This document shows positions 1 through 6,648 of a stretch of DNA of 7,743 nucleotides, in pieces. Every line of letters begins with the position of its first letter. Position 1 is the stretch's first letter. Location of the stretch: assembly GCA_900767015.1 (NCBI GenBank), contig CAAFXQ010000038.1:1-7743 (forward strand), read 5' to 3'. The DNA is from Clostridia bacterium. GTDB taxonomy: Bacteria > Bacillota > Clostridia > Oscillospirales > Acutalibacteraceae. A program made the position numbers and the translations under genes. The notes under the pieces are model-generated. The model had not been told where the DNA came from and did not search any database. It worked only from the letters and a program-made list of their open reading frames with translations.

Positions 1-17
1 CGACGCTCTCCCGATCT
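1..17 (+). other. Probable sequencing-adapter remnant at contig edge
   Basis: The first 17 bases, CGACGCTCTCCCGATCT, match the 3' end of the common Illumina read-1 adapter (CGACGCTCTTCCGATCT, quoted from memory) at 16 of 17 positions. The match starts exactly at the window edge and ends where that adapter normally joins the insert. I infer untrimmed adapter carried into the assembly. Chance similarity is possible but unlikely at this length and position. No biological role should be assigned to these bases. Confidence 0.75.
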
Positions 18-193
18 CTTTTCCGCCCTCTGCTTTCTGTCTTCTCAGAGGGTCTCCCCGCCGTATTTCGTAAAGCGCAGTCCGTATTTTCCGAACACTC
101 ATTCGCTTGCCGGATTGTCAATTCATTTCAGTCATATTTGCCGGCGACACGTCATATCATGTTAAATCAATAATTGTTATGAGGTGAAGCGAT
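18..193 (+). other. Leader region upstream of ddh, no supported gene
   Basis: This stretch holds no convincing gene. Two plus-strand frames stay open from the edge to about base 160-180, but neither gives a recognisable protein. A 7-bp inverted repeat, CCCTCTG at 26-32 and CAGAGGG at 46-52, encloses a 13-base pyrimidine-rich loop. It has no following T-run on either strand, so it is not a convincing terminator. A weak promoter candidate is TTGCCG (139-144), 17 bases, TTAAAT (162-167). The ddh ribosome binding site GAGGTGA lies at 181-187. Confidence 0.4.
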
Positions 194-1147
194 ATGAAAA
201 TTGCAGTAGCAGGCTACGGCGGACTCGGAAAGGCAGTATGTAAAGCCGCCGAAAGAAGCGAGGATTGCGAGCTTTATGCCGTTTTTTCAAGGCGGGATAA
301 GGGCATACTGAATTATAAAGAGTGTGCGCCCGTTTATCCGTTTTACGAGGCGGAAAAGTACGCTCATAAGGTTGACGTGCTGATTAACTGTATGGGAAGC
401 GCCTTTGATTTACCGAAAACAACGCCGTTTCTCGCCAAGTTTTTCAATCAGGTCGATTCTTTTGATACCCACGCAAAAATCCAAAGTCACTTTGAACAGA
501 CCGATAAAAGGGCAAAAGAGGGAAAGAAGCTTACCTTGATTTGCGCCGGCTGGGATCCGGGGCTGTTCTCGTTGGCAAGGCTTTATCTCGGCTGTGCGAT
601 TCCCGACGGAACCGATTATACCTTTTGGGGCGAGGGCGTAAGCCGGGGGCATACCAATGCGATTAAACAGATTCCGGGTGTTGTTGATGCGGTGCAGTAC
701 ACTGTCCCCGTAAGCTCCGTGATAAAGAGCGTCAGAGAGGGAGAAATGCCTGCTGTCAGGGAAACCGAAATGCATAAAAGGGTTTGCTATGTTGTGCCGC
801 AGGTCGGAGCGGACACCCGAAGAATCGCCGAGGAAATTAAAAATATGCCCGAATACTTTTCGGGCTACGACACAACCGTCAAGTTTATTGACTATGAAAG
901 CTTCCTGACAGACCATAGCCGGGAACGCCACGGCGGAAGCGTGATCCGCTGTGACGGGAAGAGCCTCGGGGAATTCTCGCTGAAGCTTGAATCGAATACG
1001 GCTTTTACCGCCGACGTGCTGGTTAGCTTTGCAAGAGCCGTGTACAAAATGAGTCAACGGGGAGCGACGGGCTGTATTACGCCGTTTGATGTCCGACCGA
1101 GAGATTTATTTGCTCTTGACGAAAGCGATCTGATGAAGCGGCTTTAA
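194..1147 (+). CDS. ddh: meso-Diaminopimelate D-dehydrogenase
   Basis: This enzyme catalyses NADPH-dependent reductive amination of L-tetrahydrodipicolinate (L-2-amino-6-oxopimelate) with ammonia to meso-diaminopimelate, the one-step branch of lysine and peptidoglycan precursor synthesis in the cytosol. The 317-residue product is the usual family length. It opens with a Rossmann motif GYGGLG (residues 7-12) and has SRR at 32-34, placed to bind the NADP 2'-phosphate. Further family signatures are NCMGSA (65-70), DSFDTH (88-93), AGWDPGLFS (118-126) and TFWGEGVSRGH (143-153), then PGVVDAVQYTVP (161-172), MHKR (193-196), RHGG (245-248) and ESNTAFTA (266-273). These align by eye with the Corynebacterium glutamicum enzyme, including its substrate-contacting Trp, Thr, Arg, His and Asn. 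The ATG at 194 follows GAGGTGA at 181-187 with good spacing. It seems monocistronic, since the next gene has its own promoter. Confidence 0.97.
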   Translation: MKIAVAGYGGLGKAVCKAAERSEDCELYAVFSRRDKGILNYKECAPVYPFYEAEKYAHKVDVLINCMGSAFDLPKTTPFLAKFFNQVDSFDTHAKIQSHFEQTDKRAKEGKKLTLICAGWDPGLFSLARLYLGCAIPDGTDYTFWGEGVSRGHTNAIKQIPGVVDAVQYTVPVSSVIKSVREGEMPAVRETEMHKRVCYVVPQVGADTRRIAEEIKNMPEYFSGYDTTVKFIDYESFLTDHSRERHGGSVIRCDGKSLGEFSLKLESNTAFTADVLVSFARAVYKMSQRGATGCITPFDVRPRDLFALDESDLMKRL

Positions 1148-1162
1148 GCTTATCTTAGGGTG

Positions 1163-1178
1163 ATCCGTATAATCGGAT
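1163..1178. repeat. Short inverted repeat between ddh and the binding-protein gene
   Basis: ATCCG (1163-1167) and CGGAT (1174-1178) flank a TATAAT loop, giving a 5-bp perfect stem. No T-run follows, so it is a poor intrinsic terminator. It lies about 20 bases upstream of the next gene's -35 box and could be an operator or chance. I see no other clear terminator for ddh. Confidence 0.3.
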
Positions 1179-1196
1179 AATATAGGTTACCTTGAG

Positions 1197-1226
1197 TTGA
1201 CGATGGTTGCTGAAAGGGTGTATACT
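1197..1226 (+). promoter_or_regulatory. Sigma-A type promoter for the substrate-binding protein
   Basis: TTGACG (1197-1202, five of six to the -35 consensus) is separated by 18 bases from TATACT (1221-1226, five of six to the -10 consensus). A start site near 1233 would give a leader of about 23 bases containing GGAGGAA at 1244-1250. This is pattern matching only. Confidence 0.65.
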
Positions 1227-1255
1227 TATATTATCAGACAAGCGGAGGAACCTTG

Positions 1256-2488
1256 ATGAAAAGAATCATTTCGATTTTTCTTGTAGTTTTTATGCTGTTT
1301 ACGTTTTCTTCCTGCCAAACCGGAAACGGCGGCGACAGAGATTCGTCAGACCCGACGGCACAGGCAGTCAATAGCGAAAGTACAACGAATCAGCCGCAGG
1401 AAAATGTGATAAAAATCGGTGTGTTTGAGCCGCAGACGGGTGACGACGGGCTTTCGGGTAAGCAGGAAATGCTCGGAATCATGTATGCCAATTCCTGTAC
1501 GCCCACGGTGCGCATCGGCGGGAAAGAAGTAAAAGTCAAGCTGATTTACGGTGACAATGAATCTTCCCCCGAAAAGGCGCAGGTGGTGGCGAAGGCTCTT
1601 GTTGACGAGGGCGTCAGCGCCGTGATCGGCTCTTACGGCTGTGATGTTTCCGTCGAGGCGGCTTCTGTCTTTTCCGATGCCGGTGTTCCCGCCGTTGCGG
1701 CAGGCTGTACCGGTGAGAATGTCACGGCAAAAGGAGATACGTATTATCGGATCGGCTTTATCGACCCGTATCAGGCGAAAGCACTCGCCACGTATACGTT
1801 CAGACAACTCGGAATCAAAAAGCTCTGTATTCTTGCTACGCTCGGCAACAGTGCAAGCCAGGGGCTGTCTCTTTATTTCAAAGAAGCGTATGAAGCGTTG
1901 GGCGGCTCGGTTGTAACCGAAAATTTTCTTCCCGGGACAACGGACTTTACCGCCTGTCTGAAAAAGGCAGAAAAAAATGAATGCGAAGCCGTTTTCGCTC
2001 CCGTTTCGCTTGTGTATGCCGAAAAGATACTTGAACAGTCGGCACAGTTTGACACCGGATTTACTTTCATCGGGGACAGCGGCTGGGACTCGAATATCGT
2101 TTTAAAGGCCGCCGGGAAAGCCGACGCAAGGGTATATGTTTCGTCCTTTTATCAGCCGAGGGCAAACGAAGAATTTGAAAGCGGGTTCAAAGCGTGGCTC
2201 GATTCAAACAACGCTTTAAAGAACAACAACAATAACGGCGACGATACGGTTTCCGCCGCCTGCGCCGCCGGTTTTGATGCGTACAACGCCGTGATAACAG
2301 CCATTGAAAAAGCCGGCTCGGCCGACAGGCAGAAAATAAAAGAAGCGCTCAGGGACGTGAAGCTCGAAGGCGCCTGTTCGTCTTTGAAGTTTTTAAACAG
2401 TCGGAATGCGTCAAGAAGTCTTGCGTATATCAAGACGGCGGACGATCATTATACGAGCTGGACCGTTGCCGCCGAGCAGAAGTTTTAG
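1256..2488 (+). CDS. ABC transporter substrate-binding lipoprotein, branched-chain amino acid (LivJ/Peripla_BP_6) family
   Basis: Predicted extracytoplasmic receptor of an amino-acid-type ABC importer, anchored as a lipoprotein. Residues 1-19 form a basic then hydrophobic signal peptide, and FSSC gives a lipobox with Cys20. A polar Ser/Thr/Asn/Gln linker follows to about residue 50, then a type I periplasmic-binding fold. Typical family motifs are IKIGVFEPQTG (53-63), LIYGDNESSPEKA (97-109), VIGSYG (123-128), VPAVAAGCTGENVT (144-157) and FIGDSGWDS (271-279). At 410 residues it has the usual length. An in-frame TTG lies one codon upstream (1253), but GGAGG at 1244-1248 is 7 bases from ATG 1256, so I chose ATG. 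A run of five Asn sits in a likely surface loop near residues 323-327. No permease or ATPase gene is adjacent, so the transporter partner and true ligand are unknown. Some members of this fold serve as sensors instead of transport receptors. Confidence 0.9.
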   Translation: MKRIISIFLVVFMLFTFSSCQTGNGGDRDSSDPTAQAVNSESTTNQPQENVIKIGVFEPQTGDDGLSGKQEMLGIMYANSCTPTVRIGGKEVKVKLIYGDNESSPEKAQVVAKALVDEGVSAVIGSYGCDVSVEAASVFSDAGVPAVAAGCTGENVTAKGDTYYRIGFIDPYQAKALATYTFRQLGIKKLCILATLGNSASQGLSLYFKEAYEALGGSVVTENFLPGTTDFTACLKKAEKNECEAVFAPVSLVYAEKILEQSAQFDTGFTFIGDSGWDSNIVLKAAGKADARVYVSSFYQPRANEEFESGFKAWLDSNNALKNNNNNGDDTVSAACAAGFDAYNAVITAIEKAGSADRQKIKEALRDVKLEGACSSLKFLNSRNASRSLAYIKTADDHYTSWTVAAEQKF

Positions 2489-2498
2489 TTTACAGTAA

Positions 2499-2538
2499 AA
2501 AGACCGGAACCAAAGCGGCTTCGGTCTTTCTTGTTTTA
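2499..2538. terminator. Bidirectional intrinsic terminator between convergent genes
   Basis: The left arm AAAGACCG-GAACC (2499-2511), loop AAAGC (2512-2516) and right arm GGCTT-CGGTCTTT (2517-2529) form a 13-pair stem with one mismatch and one G-U pair. On the plus strand it is followed by CTTGTTTTA, ending the binding-protein gene. On the minus strand it is followed by a run of five T, ending the deacetylase gene. It lies between the two convergent stop codons. Confidence 0.85.
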
Positions 2539-3408
2539 TCAGGCTTCCAGAAGTTTCGCAAAAAAGCTTTCGGTTGCTTTCCCCGACGGGCGGTTGAACC
2601 GTCCGAGATTATAAAGGGAATCGGGATTCCCCGGCTCGATGCGGTTGATTCTTTCTTCACACACCATACTGCACCGAAAGCCGAGCTCTCTGACAACCTC
2701 GAGTGTCGGCTTTGAATAAAGTCCGAACGGATAAACGGCGGCGGTTGCATGAATGCCGCTGCTTTTTTTCAAAAGGGTCTGCATTTTTTCAAGATCGTTT
2801 TTGAGAATCGCTTTGTACTGTTCATCGCTTTCGCCGCTCATTTTGGAAAGCCCTTTCCGCTTTCCGCTTTCGGAAGAGTGCATATCGTAGGTATGGTTCT
2901 GCACTTCAAACTCGTCGCTTTTGTCTATCTCGGCAAGCTGATCCCAATTCATGTAGGCATAGTTGACGTTCCGGTCACCGTTTTGCGTGTATGTTTCCGT
3001 TACCGAGCCGATCGGGGAGACAACGGCTTTCATCTTCCGTTCGGCAAACAGAGGCCACGCAAGCTTGTAGGTGCTTTCAAAGCCGTCGTCAAAGGTTATC
3101 ATGATGATTTTTTCGGGAAGCTGCTTTTTTCCGTCCACATAGGCGATCAGATCTTCGACCGTGACGGTTTCATAGCCCATGCTCCGGATATAATCAAGAT
3201 CTTTCGCCAGTTCCTCTTTTTTGACAACATATTTGCCGGCTCGTTTGTCGTTTTCCGTAACATGATGATACATGACAACGGGAAGCGAAACCCCTTGCGC
3301 CGATACGGCGTGCTCCTTTTTTTCGGCGCTGACGGCAAAAACAAGCAGGACACCCAACAGGCAGGTAAGAAAGACAAAAACATGAAATCGGTTAATTTTA
3401 AGTACCAT
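2539..3408 (-). CDS. Membrane-anchored polysaccharide deacetylase (NodB domain, carbohydrate esterase 4)
   Basis: Predicted metal-dependent hydrolase that removes N- or O-acetyl groups from an extracellular polymer (peptidoglycan, poly-N-acetylglucosamine or a plant or capsular polysaccharide). The substrate cannot be told from sequence. Residues about 7-27 are a hydrophobic signal or signal-anchor segment, so the domain is outside the membrane. The domain carries VVMYHHV (44-50), the catalytic motif TFDDG (105-109, Asp107 as the likely base and Asp108 as metal ligand), NHTYDMH with metal-ligand His172 and His177, YPFG (226-229), and LGRFNRPSG near the C-terminus. The YHHV opening resembles the IcaB/PgaB-like group. 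A GTG at 3417 is in frame but overlaps the ribosome binding site AGGG (3420-3417). ATG 3408 lies 8 bases beyond it and gives a 289-residue product, so I chose that start. The gene is divergent from lon and shares its upstream region, and convergent with the binding-protein gene. Confidence 0.92.
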   Translation of the reverse strand: MVLKINRFHVFVFLTCLLGVLLVFAVSAEKKEHAVSAQGVSLPVVMYHHVTENDKRAGKYVVKKEELAKDLDYIRSMGYETVTVEDLIAYVDGKKQLPEKIIMITFDDGFESTYKLAWPLFAERKMKAVVSPIGSVTETYTQNGDRNVNYAYMNWDQLAEIDKSDEFEVQNHTYDMHSSESGKRKGLSKMSGESDEQYKAILKNDLEKMQTLLKKSSGIHATAAVYPFGLYSKPTLEVVRELGFRCSMVCEERINRIEPGNPDSLYNLGRFNRPSGKATESFFAKLLEA

Positions 3409-3448
3409 TATAATCACCCTGCTATTATGTATATGACGACAATGGGGC

Positions 3449-3501
3449 GTTTTTGCTTAAATTGTTCATCAATATGTTTTTGCTTAATTTGTTCATCAAT
3501 A
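3449..3501 (+). repeat. Tandem pair of 26-base direct repeats upstream of the lon promoter
   Basis: Copy 1 (3449-3474) and copy 2 (3476-3501) both begin GTTTTTGCTTAA and end TTGTTCATCAATA. They differ at one base (A at 3461, T at 3488) and start 27 bases apart. Each contains the imperfect palindrome TTGTTCATCAA. The second copy ends 4 bases before the lon -35 box, a position typical for a regulator site. A simple tandem duplication is the alternative. Confidence 0.9.
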
Positions 3502-3510
3502 AGTGTTGAT
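3495..3510. promoter_or_regulatory. Inverted repeat reaching into the lon -35 box (candidate operator)
   Basis: ATCAA (3495-3499), the end of the second direct repeat, is mirrored by TTGAT (3506-3510) across 6 bases. The right arm is five of the six bases of the lon -35 box. A protein bound here would be expected to compete with RNA polymerase. The arms are only 5 bp in an AT-rich region, so chance is a real possibility. Confidence 0.35.
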
Positions 3511-3534
3511 TTGAAAATGGAACTATTGTATAAT
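3506..3534 (+). promoter_or_regulatory. Sigma-A type promoter for lon
   Basis: TTGATT (3506-3511) and a perfect TATAAT (3529-3534) are separated by exactly 17 bases. A start near 3541 gives a leader of about 33 bases with the ribosome binding site GAGG at 3563-3566, 7 bases before the lon ATG. It probably drives lon, engB, the glpP-like gene and the GNAT gene together. Confidence 0.8.
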
Positions 3535-3573
3535 ATAAAAGACTTTGTTTTAATTTAGTTTTGAGGTATAAAT

Positions 3574-6015
3574 ATGACAGACAGTTTACTATATAAGGCT
3601 TTGCCGGCTTTAGCTTTACGGGGAATGGTCATGTTCCCGAAAATGCGGCTTCATTTTGAGGTCGGCAGAAGCAAATCGATAGCGGCGATCAATGCGGCCG
3701 TTCATGACGAGCAGTTGATTTTCCTTGTTGCTCAGCGGGATATTTCCGTCGACGACCCGACGGCGCAGGAGCTTTACAATATCGGCGTAGTCGCCGAAAT
3801 CAAGCAGGTCATCAGAACCCCCGGCTCGAGCAATCTCCGGGTCGTTGTGGAGGGCATATGCAGAGCCGGAACGGTTCAGGTTCTTGAAAGTGAAAAGTAC
3901 TTTATTTTTGACGCCCGGAGACTGGAGTCGAAAAAAATAAGACCCTGTGATTCCGATTATGCCGAAGCAACGGTAAGAATGACGAAGAAGATTTTCGATT
4001 CGTATATGCAGGCGACCTCCAAGCAGGCCGATAGCGTTGCGTCCGAGGTGCTGTTCAACGAGTCGCCGGACTATCTTGCCGATTTTATCGCCATGAACGC
4101 CCTGAACGACTACCGTGACCGGCAGATGATCCTCGAAGAGCTCGGACCCGTATCAAGGCTTGAAAAGCTATGTGCCGTTCTCTCCCGTGAGACGGAGCTT
4201 TCTTTGATTGAAGAGGATATCGAGCAAAAGGTTCAGGAAAGAATGGATAAAAGTCAGCACGAATACTATCTTCGTGAACAGATGAAGGTGATATCCGAAG
4301 AACTCGGCGAGGGCGACGACACGCTGAGCGAAACCGAAAAGTACCGGGAAAGAATTTTATCTCTTTCCCTTGAGCCGGAAACCGAAAAGAAGCTTTTGAA
4401 AGAGTGCACAAGACTTGCAAAGCTTCAAAGCTCATCTCCGGACGCCAACGTGATCCGCTCCTATCTTGACGAGGCGCTCAGCCTCCCGTGGAACACTTAC
4501 ACCGAGGATAATTTTGATCTGACGAAGGCGAGAAAAATTCTTGACGACGAGCATTACGGTATGGATAAGGTCAAGGATCGCTTCGTCGAGATGCTTGCCG
4601 TACGGGCGCTGAGCGAAAAGACAAAAGGACAGATCATCTGTCTTGTCGGCCCGCCGGGCGTCGGCAAGACCTCCATTGTCCGCTCCGTCGCCAAGGCTAT
4701 GGGCAGAAAATATGTCCGGATGTCGTTGGGCGGCGTCCGGGACGAGGCGGAAATAAGAGGCCACCGCAAGACCTATATCGGCGCAATGCCCGGACGGATC
4801 ATCAATGCGCTTGAAACGGCAAAAAGCATGAATCCGATCATTTTGCTCGACGAGATCGACAAGCTCGGGAACGATTATAAGGGCGACCCGTCGTCGGCGC
4901 TTTTAGAGGCGCTTGACCCCGAACAGAACAACAGCTTCCGGGATCACTATATCGAATTTCCCGTTGACTTAAGCAAGGTCATTTTCATCACGACCGCAAA
5001 CGACGCTTCCACCATTCCCGGCCCGCTTTATGACCGTATGGAGGTTATCGAGCTTTCAAGCTATACGCTCGAAGAAAAGATCAGCATTGCAAAGCGTCAC
5101 CTTGTCAGAAAGCAGCGTGAGCTTCACGGCCTTGACGGAAGAAGCTTCCGTCTTTCCGATTCGGTTCTGCGCTTTCTGATTGATAATTATACCCGTGAGG
5201 CGGGCGTCAGACGGCTTGAACAGCTGATTGCCGCTCTTTGCCGGAAGACAGCGGTCAAGGTTGCTTCGGACGAAAAGCATAACGTTTCTCTGACGGTTTC
5301 CGATATCAAAGAAATGCTCGGACCCGAAAAGTTCCGACCTGACGATGTATCAAAATCCGACCTTGTCGGCGTTGTCAACGGTCTTGCGTGGACGTCTGTC
5401 GGCGGCGAAATGCTTCAGGTTGAAGCGGTCGTTATGGACGGCAGCGGAAAGCTTGAACTGACGGGCTCTCTCGGCGATGTGATGAAAGAGTCGGCGAGGG
5501 CGGCGTTAAGCTTTATCCGCTCTGTTGCCGCCAATTACGGAATCGACAGCGAAAAATTCAAAACAAAGGATATTCATATTCACGTTCCGCAGGGCGCCGT
5601 TCCGAAAGACGGTCCGTCCGCCGGCGTTACGATTGCGACCGCACTGCTTTCGGCTCTTACGGGCGTTTCGGTCAGGCACAATGTCGCCATGACAGGCGAA
5701 ATCTCGCTTACCGGTCGGGTTATGCCGATCGGCGGACTGAAAGAAAAGTCCATGGCGGCTTTCAAATCGGGCATGGATACAGTGCTTATTCCCGCCGAAA
5801 ATGAAGCCGACCTTTGGGAGGTTGATCCTGCGGTCAAGGAAAAGCTTCGGTTTATTCCCGTGAAACGGCTTTCCGAGGTCTTTTCACTTGCACTGACCGC
5901 CGGCTTCGTCAAGGTGAAGCCTGATAAGCGCACGTCGGTAAAAATCGAAGCACAAAACGGCGGACTTGACGGAAAAAACAGACAGAAAGGCAGCGGTGCA
6001 GGCACCATGAACTGA
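3574..6015 (+). CDS. lon: ATP-dependent protease La (Lon, LonA type)
   Basis: Cytosolic hexameric AAA+ serine protease that degrades damaged, misfolded and selected regulatory proteins. The 813-residue product is full length. The N-terminal substrate-binding domain runs from about 8 to 205, opening LPALALRGMVMFP, followed by a coiled helical linker to about 310. The AAA+ module has Walker A GPPGVGKT (359-366), Walker B ILLDEID (423-429), sensor-1 TTAN (473-476), an arginine-finger candidate in LYDRME (485-490) and sensor-2 GVRRLE (544-549). The protease domain has the catalytic serine in PKDGPSAG (Ser682) and the paired lysine in GGLKEK (Lys725). Their 43-residue spacing matches what I recall for E. 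coli Lon (679 and 722). Residues about 780-813 form a basic, Gly/Lys/Gln-rich tail with no recognised domain. The lon-engB order matches Bacillus lonA-ysxC. No heat-shock operator is visible. Regulation may act through the repeats upstream. Confidence 0.99.
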   Translation: MTDSLLYKALPALALRGMVMFPKMRLHFEVGRSKSIAAINAAVHDEQLIFLVAQRDISVDDPTAQELYNIGVVAEIKQVIRTPGSSNLRVVVEGICRAGTVQVLESEKYFIFDARRLESKKIRPCDSDYAEATVRMTKKIFDSYMQATSKQADSVASEVLFNESPDYLADFIAMNALNDYRDRQMILEELGPVSRLEKLCAVLSRETELSLIEEDIEQKVQERMDKSQHEYYLREQMKVISEELGEGDDTLSETEKYRERILSLSLEPETEKKLLKECTRLAKLQSSSPDANVIRSYLDEALSLPWNTYTEDNFDLTKARKILDDEHYGMDKVKDRFVEMLAVRALSEKTKGQIICLVGPPGVGKTSIVRSVAKAMGRKYVRMSLGGVRDEAEIRGHRKTYIGAMPGRIINALETAKSMNPIILLDEIDKLGNDYKGDPSSALLEALDPEQNNSFRDHYIEFPVDLSKVIFITTANDASTIPGPLYDRMEVIELSSYTLEEKISIAKRHLVRKQRELHGLDGRSFRLSDSVLRFLIDNYTREAGVRRLEQLIAALCRKTAVKVASDEKHNVSLTVSDIKEMLGPEKFRPDDVSKSDLVGVVNGLAWTSVGGEMLQVEAVVMDGSGKLELTGSLGDVMKESARAALSFIRSVAANYGIDSEKFKTKDIHIHVPQGAVPKDGPSAGVTIATALLSALTGVSVRHNVAMTGEISLTGRVMPIGGLKEKSMAAFKSGMDTVLIPAENEADLWEVDPAVKEKLRFIPVKRLSEVFSLALTAGFVKVKPDKRTSVKIEAQNGGLDGKNRQKGSGAGTMN

Positions 6016-6033
6016 CCGCCGGGGTTTTGAAGT

Positions 6034-6624
6034 ATGAGATACGATCAGGTACAGTTTGAAGCGTCGTACGGAACCGAAAATCAGCTTCAGCCGTCAACGC
6101 TTCCCGAAATTGCGTTTTCCGGCCGCTCAAACGTCGGAAAGTCGTCGCTTTTAAATAAGCTTCTCGGACGAAAGTCGCTTGCGAGGGTCAGCTCCATGCC
6201 CGGAAAAACGGTGACGGTGAATATGTTCAGGCTCTCCGAGTGTCGGTTCGTCGATCTTCCCGGCTACGGCTACGCCAAGGTGTCAAGAGATGAAAAGCTC
6301 CGCTGGGCGTCTTTGATGGAAGCGTATTTCGGCTCGGGACGGGATATCCGGCTTGTCGTTCAGCTTGTTGATATGCGGCACGATCCGACAACGCAGGATA
6401 TCGAAATGATTGAGTTTTTAAAGGCGAATGAAATCCCGTTTATCGTTGCGCTGACGAAGTGCGACAAGCTGAATAAAACCGAAAGAATGAATCAGCTGAT
6501 GTCGATCTGCTCTGTTCTGACAAAGTACGGAAACATCAGCGTGATTCCGTTTTCCGCCGTGAAAGGGGACGGTGTCGAAGAAATCAGGGGACACATCGAA
6601 CGGGCGATTGAGAAAACGGAATGA
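6034..6624 (+). CDS. engB: Ribosome biogenesis GTPase EngB/YsxC (YihA)
   Basis: Small TRAFAC-class GTPase required in many bacteria for assembly of the large ribosomal subunit, acting in the cytosol on pre-50S particles. The 196-residue product has every G motif: G1 GRSNVGKS (30-37), the G2 region SSMPGKTVTVN with Thr59 as the likely G2 threonine, G3 DLPGYG (74-79), G4 TKCD (141-144) and G5 SAVKG (174-178). The SSMPGKT and LPGYGYA segments are typical of this subfamily and separate it from Era and EngA. It starts 18 bases after lon. The ribosome binding site is weak (GGGG at 6021-6024, 9 bases from the ATG), which suggests translation aided by coupling to lon. Confidence 0.98.
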   Translation: MRYDQVQFEASYGTENQLQPSTLPEIAFSGRSNVGKSSLLNKLLGRKSLARVSSMPGKTVTVNMFRLSECRFVDLPGYGYAKVSRDEKLRWASLMEAYFGSGRDIRLVVQLVDMRHDPTTQDIEMIEFLKANEIPFIVALTKCDKLNKTERMNQLMSICSVLTKYGNISVIPFSAVKGDGVEEIRGHIERAIEKTE

Positions 6625-6648
6625 TTGAAGGAAAGGAAAGGGAGTACT

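Larger units (their letters stand above)
3409..3573. promoter_or_regulatory. Divergent intergenic regulatory region, deacetylase / lon
   Basis: This AT-rich region separates the minus-strand deacetylase from plus-strand lon. It contains two near-perfect direct repeats, an inverted repeat reaching the lon -35 box, and a strong lon promoter. For the deacetylase I see no convincing promoter. One weak minus-strand candidate is TTGATG (3499-3494), 17 bases, CATATT (3476-3471), which would lie inside the repeats. I see no CIRCE element and no CtsR heptad pair, the usual Firmicute heat-shock operators. Confidence 0.7.

Noticed and set aside
26..52. The CCCTCTG/CAGAGGG hairpin as a terminator of an upstream gene
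   Set aside because: There is no T-run after the stem on either strand, and the loop is long at 13 bases.
1..180. Open plus-strand frames running in from the left edge as the end of an upstream gene
   Set aside because: Two frames are open at once, neither resembles a known protein C-terminus, and the first bases appear to be adapter sequence.
410..1057. A 215-residue minus-strand open frame opposite ddh
   Set aside because: ddh is unmistakable on the plus strand. The antisense translation shows no family features.
3449..3501. Two direct repeats as a minimal CRISPR array
   Set aside because: The copies are only one base apart, so there is no spacer, and no cas gene is nearby.
2749..3558. 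A 269-residue plus-strand open frame opposite the deacetylase
   Set aside because: It lies antisense to a clear NodB-domain gene, has no recognisable domain, runs through the regulatory region, and lacks a good ribosome binding site. It is a shadow of the real gene.
3409..3573. CIRCE or CtsR heat-shock operators for lon
   Set aside because: I looked for TTAGCACTC/GAGTGCTAA and GGTCAAA repeats in this region and found neither.
5580..6008. A 142-residue minus-strand open frame inside lon
   Set aside because: It is antisense to the Lon protease domain, Ser/Pro-rich and without motifs, as expected from codon bias on the other strand.
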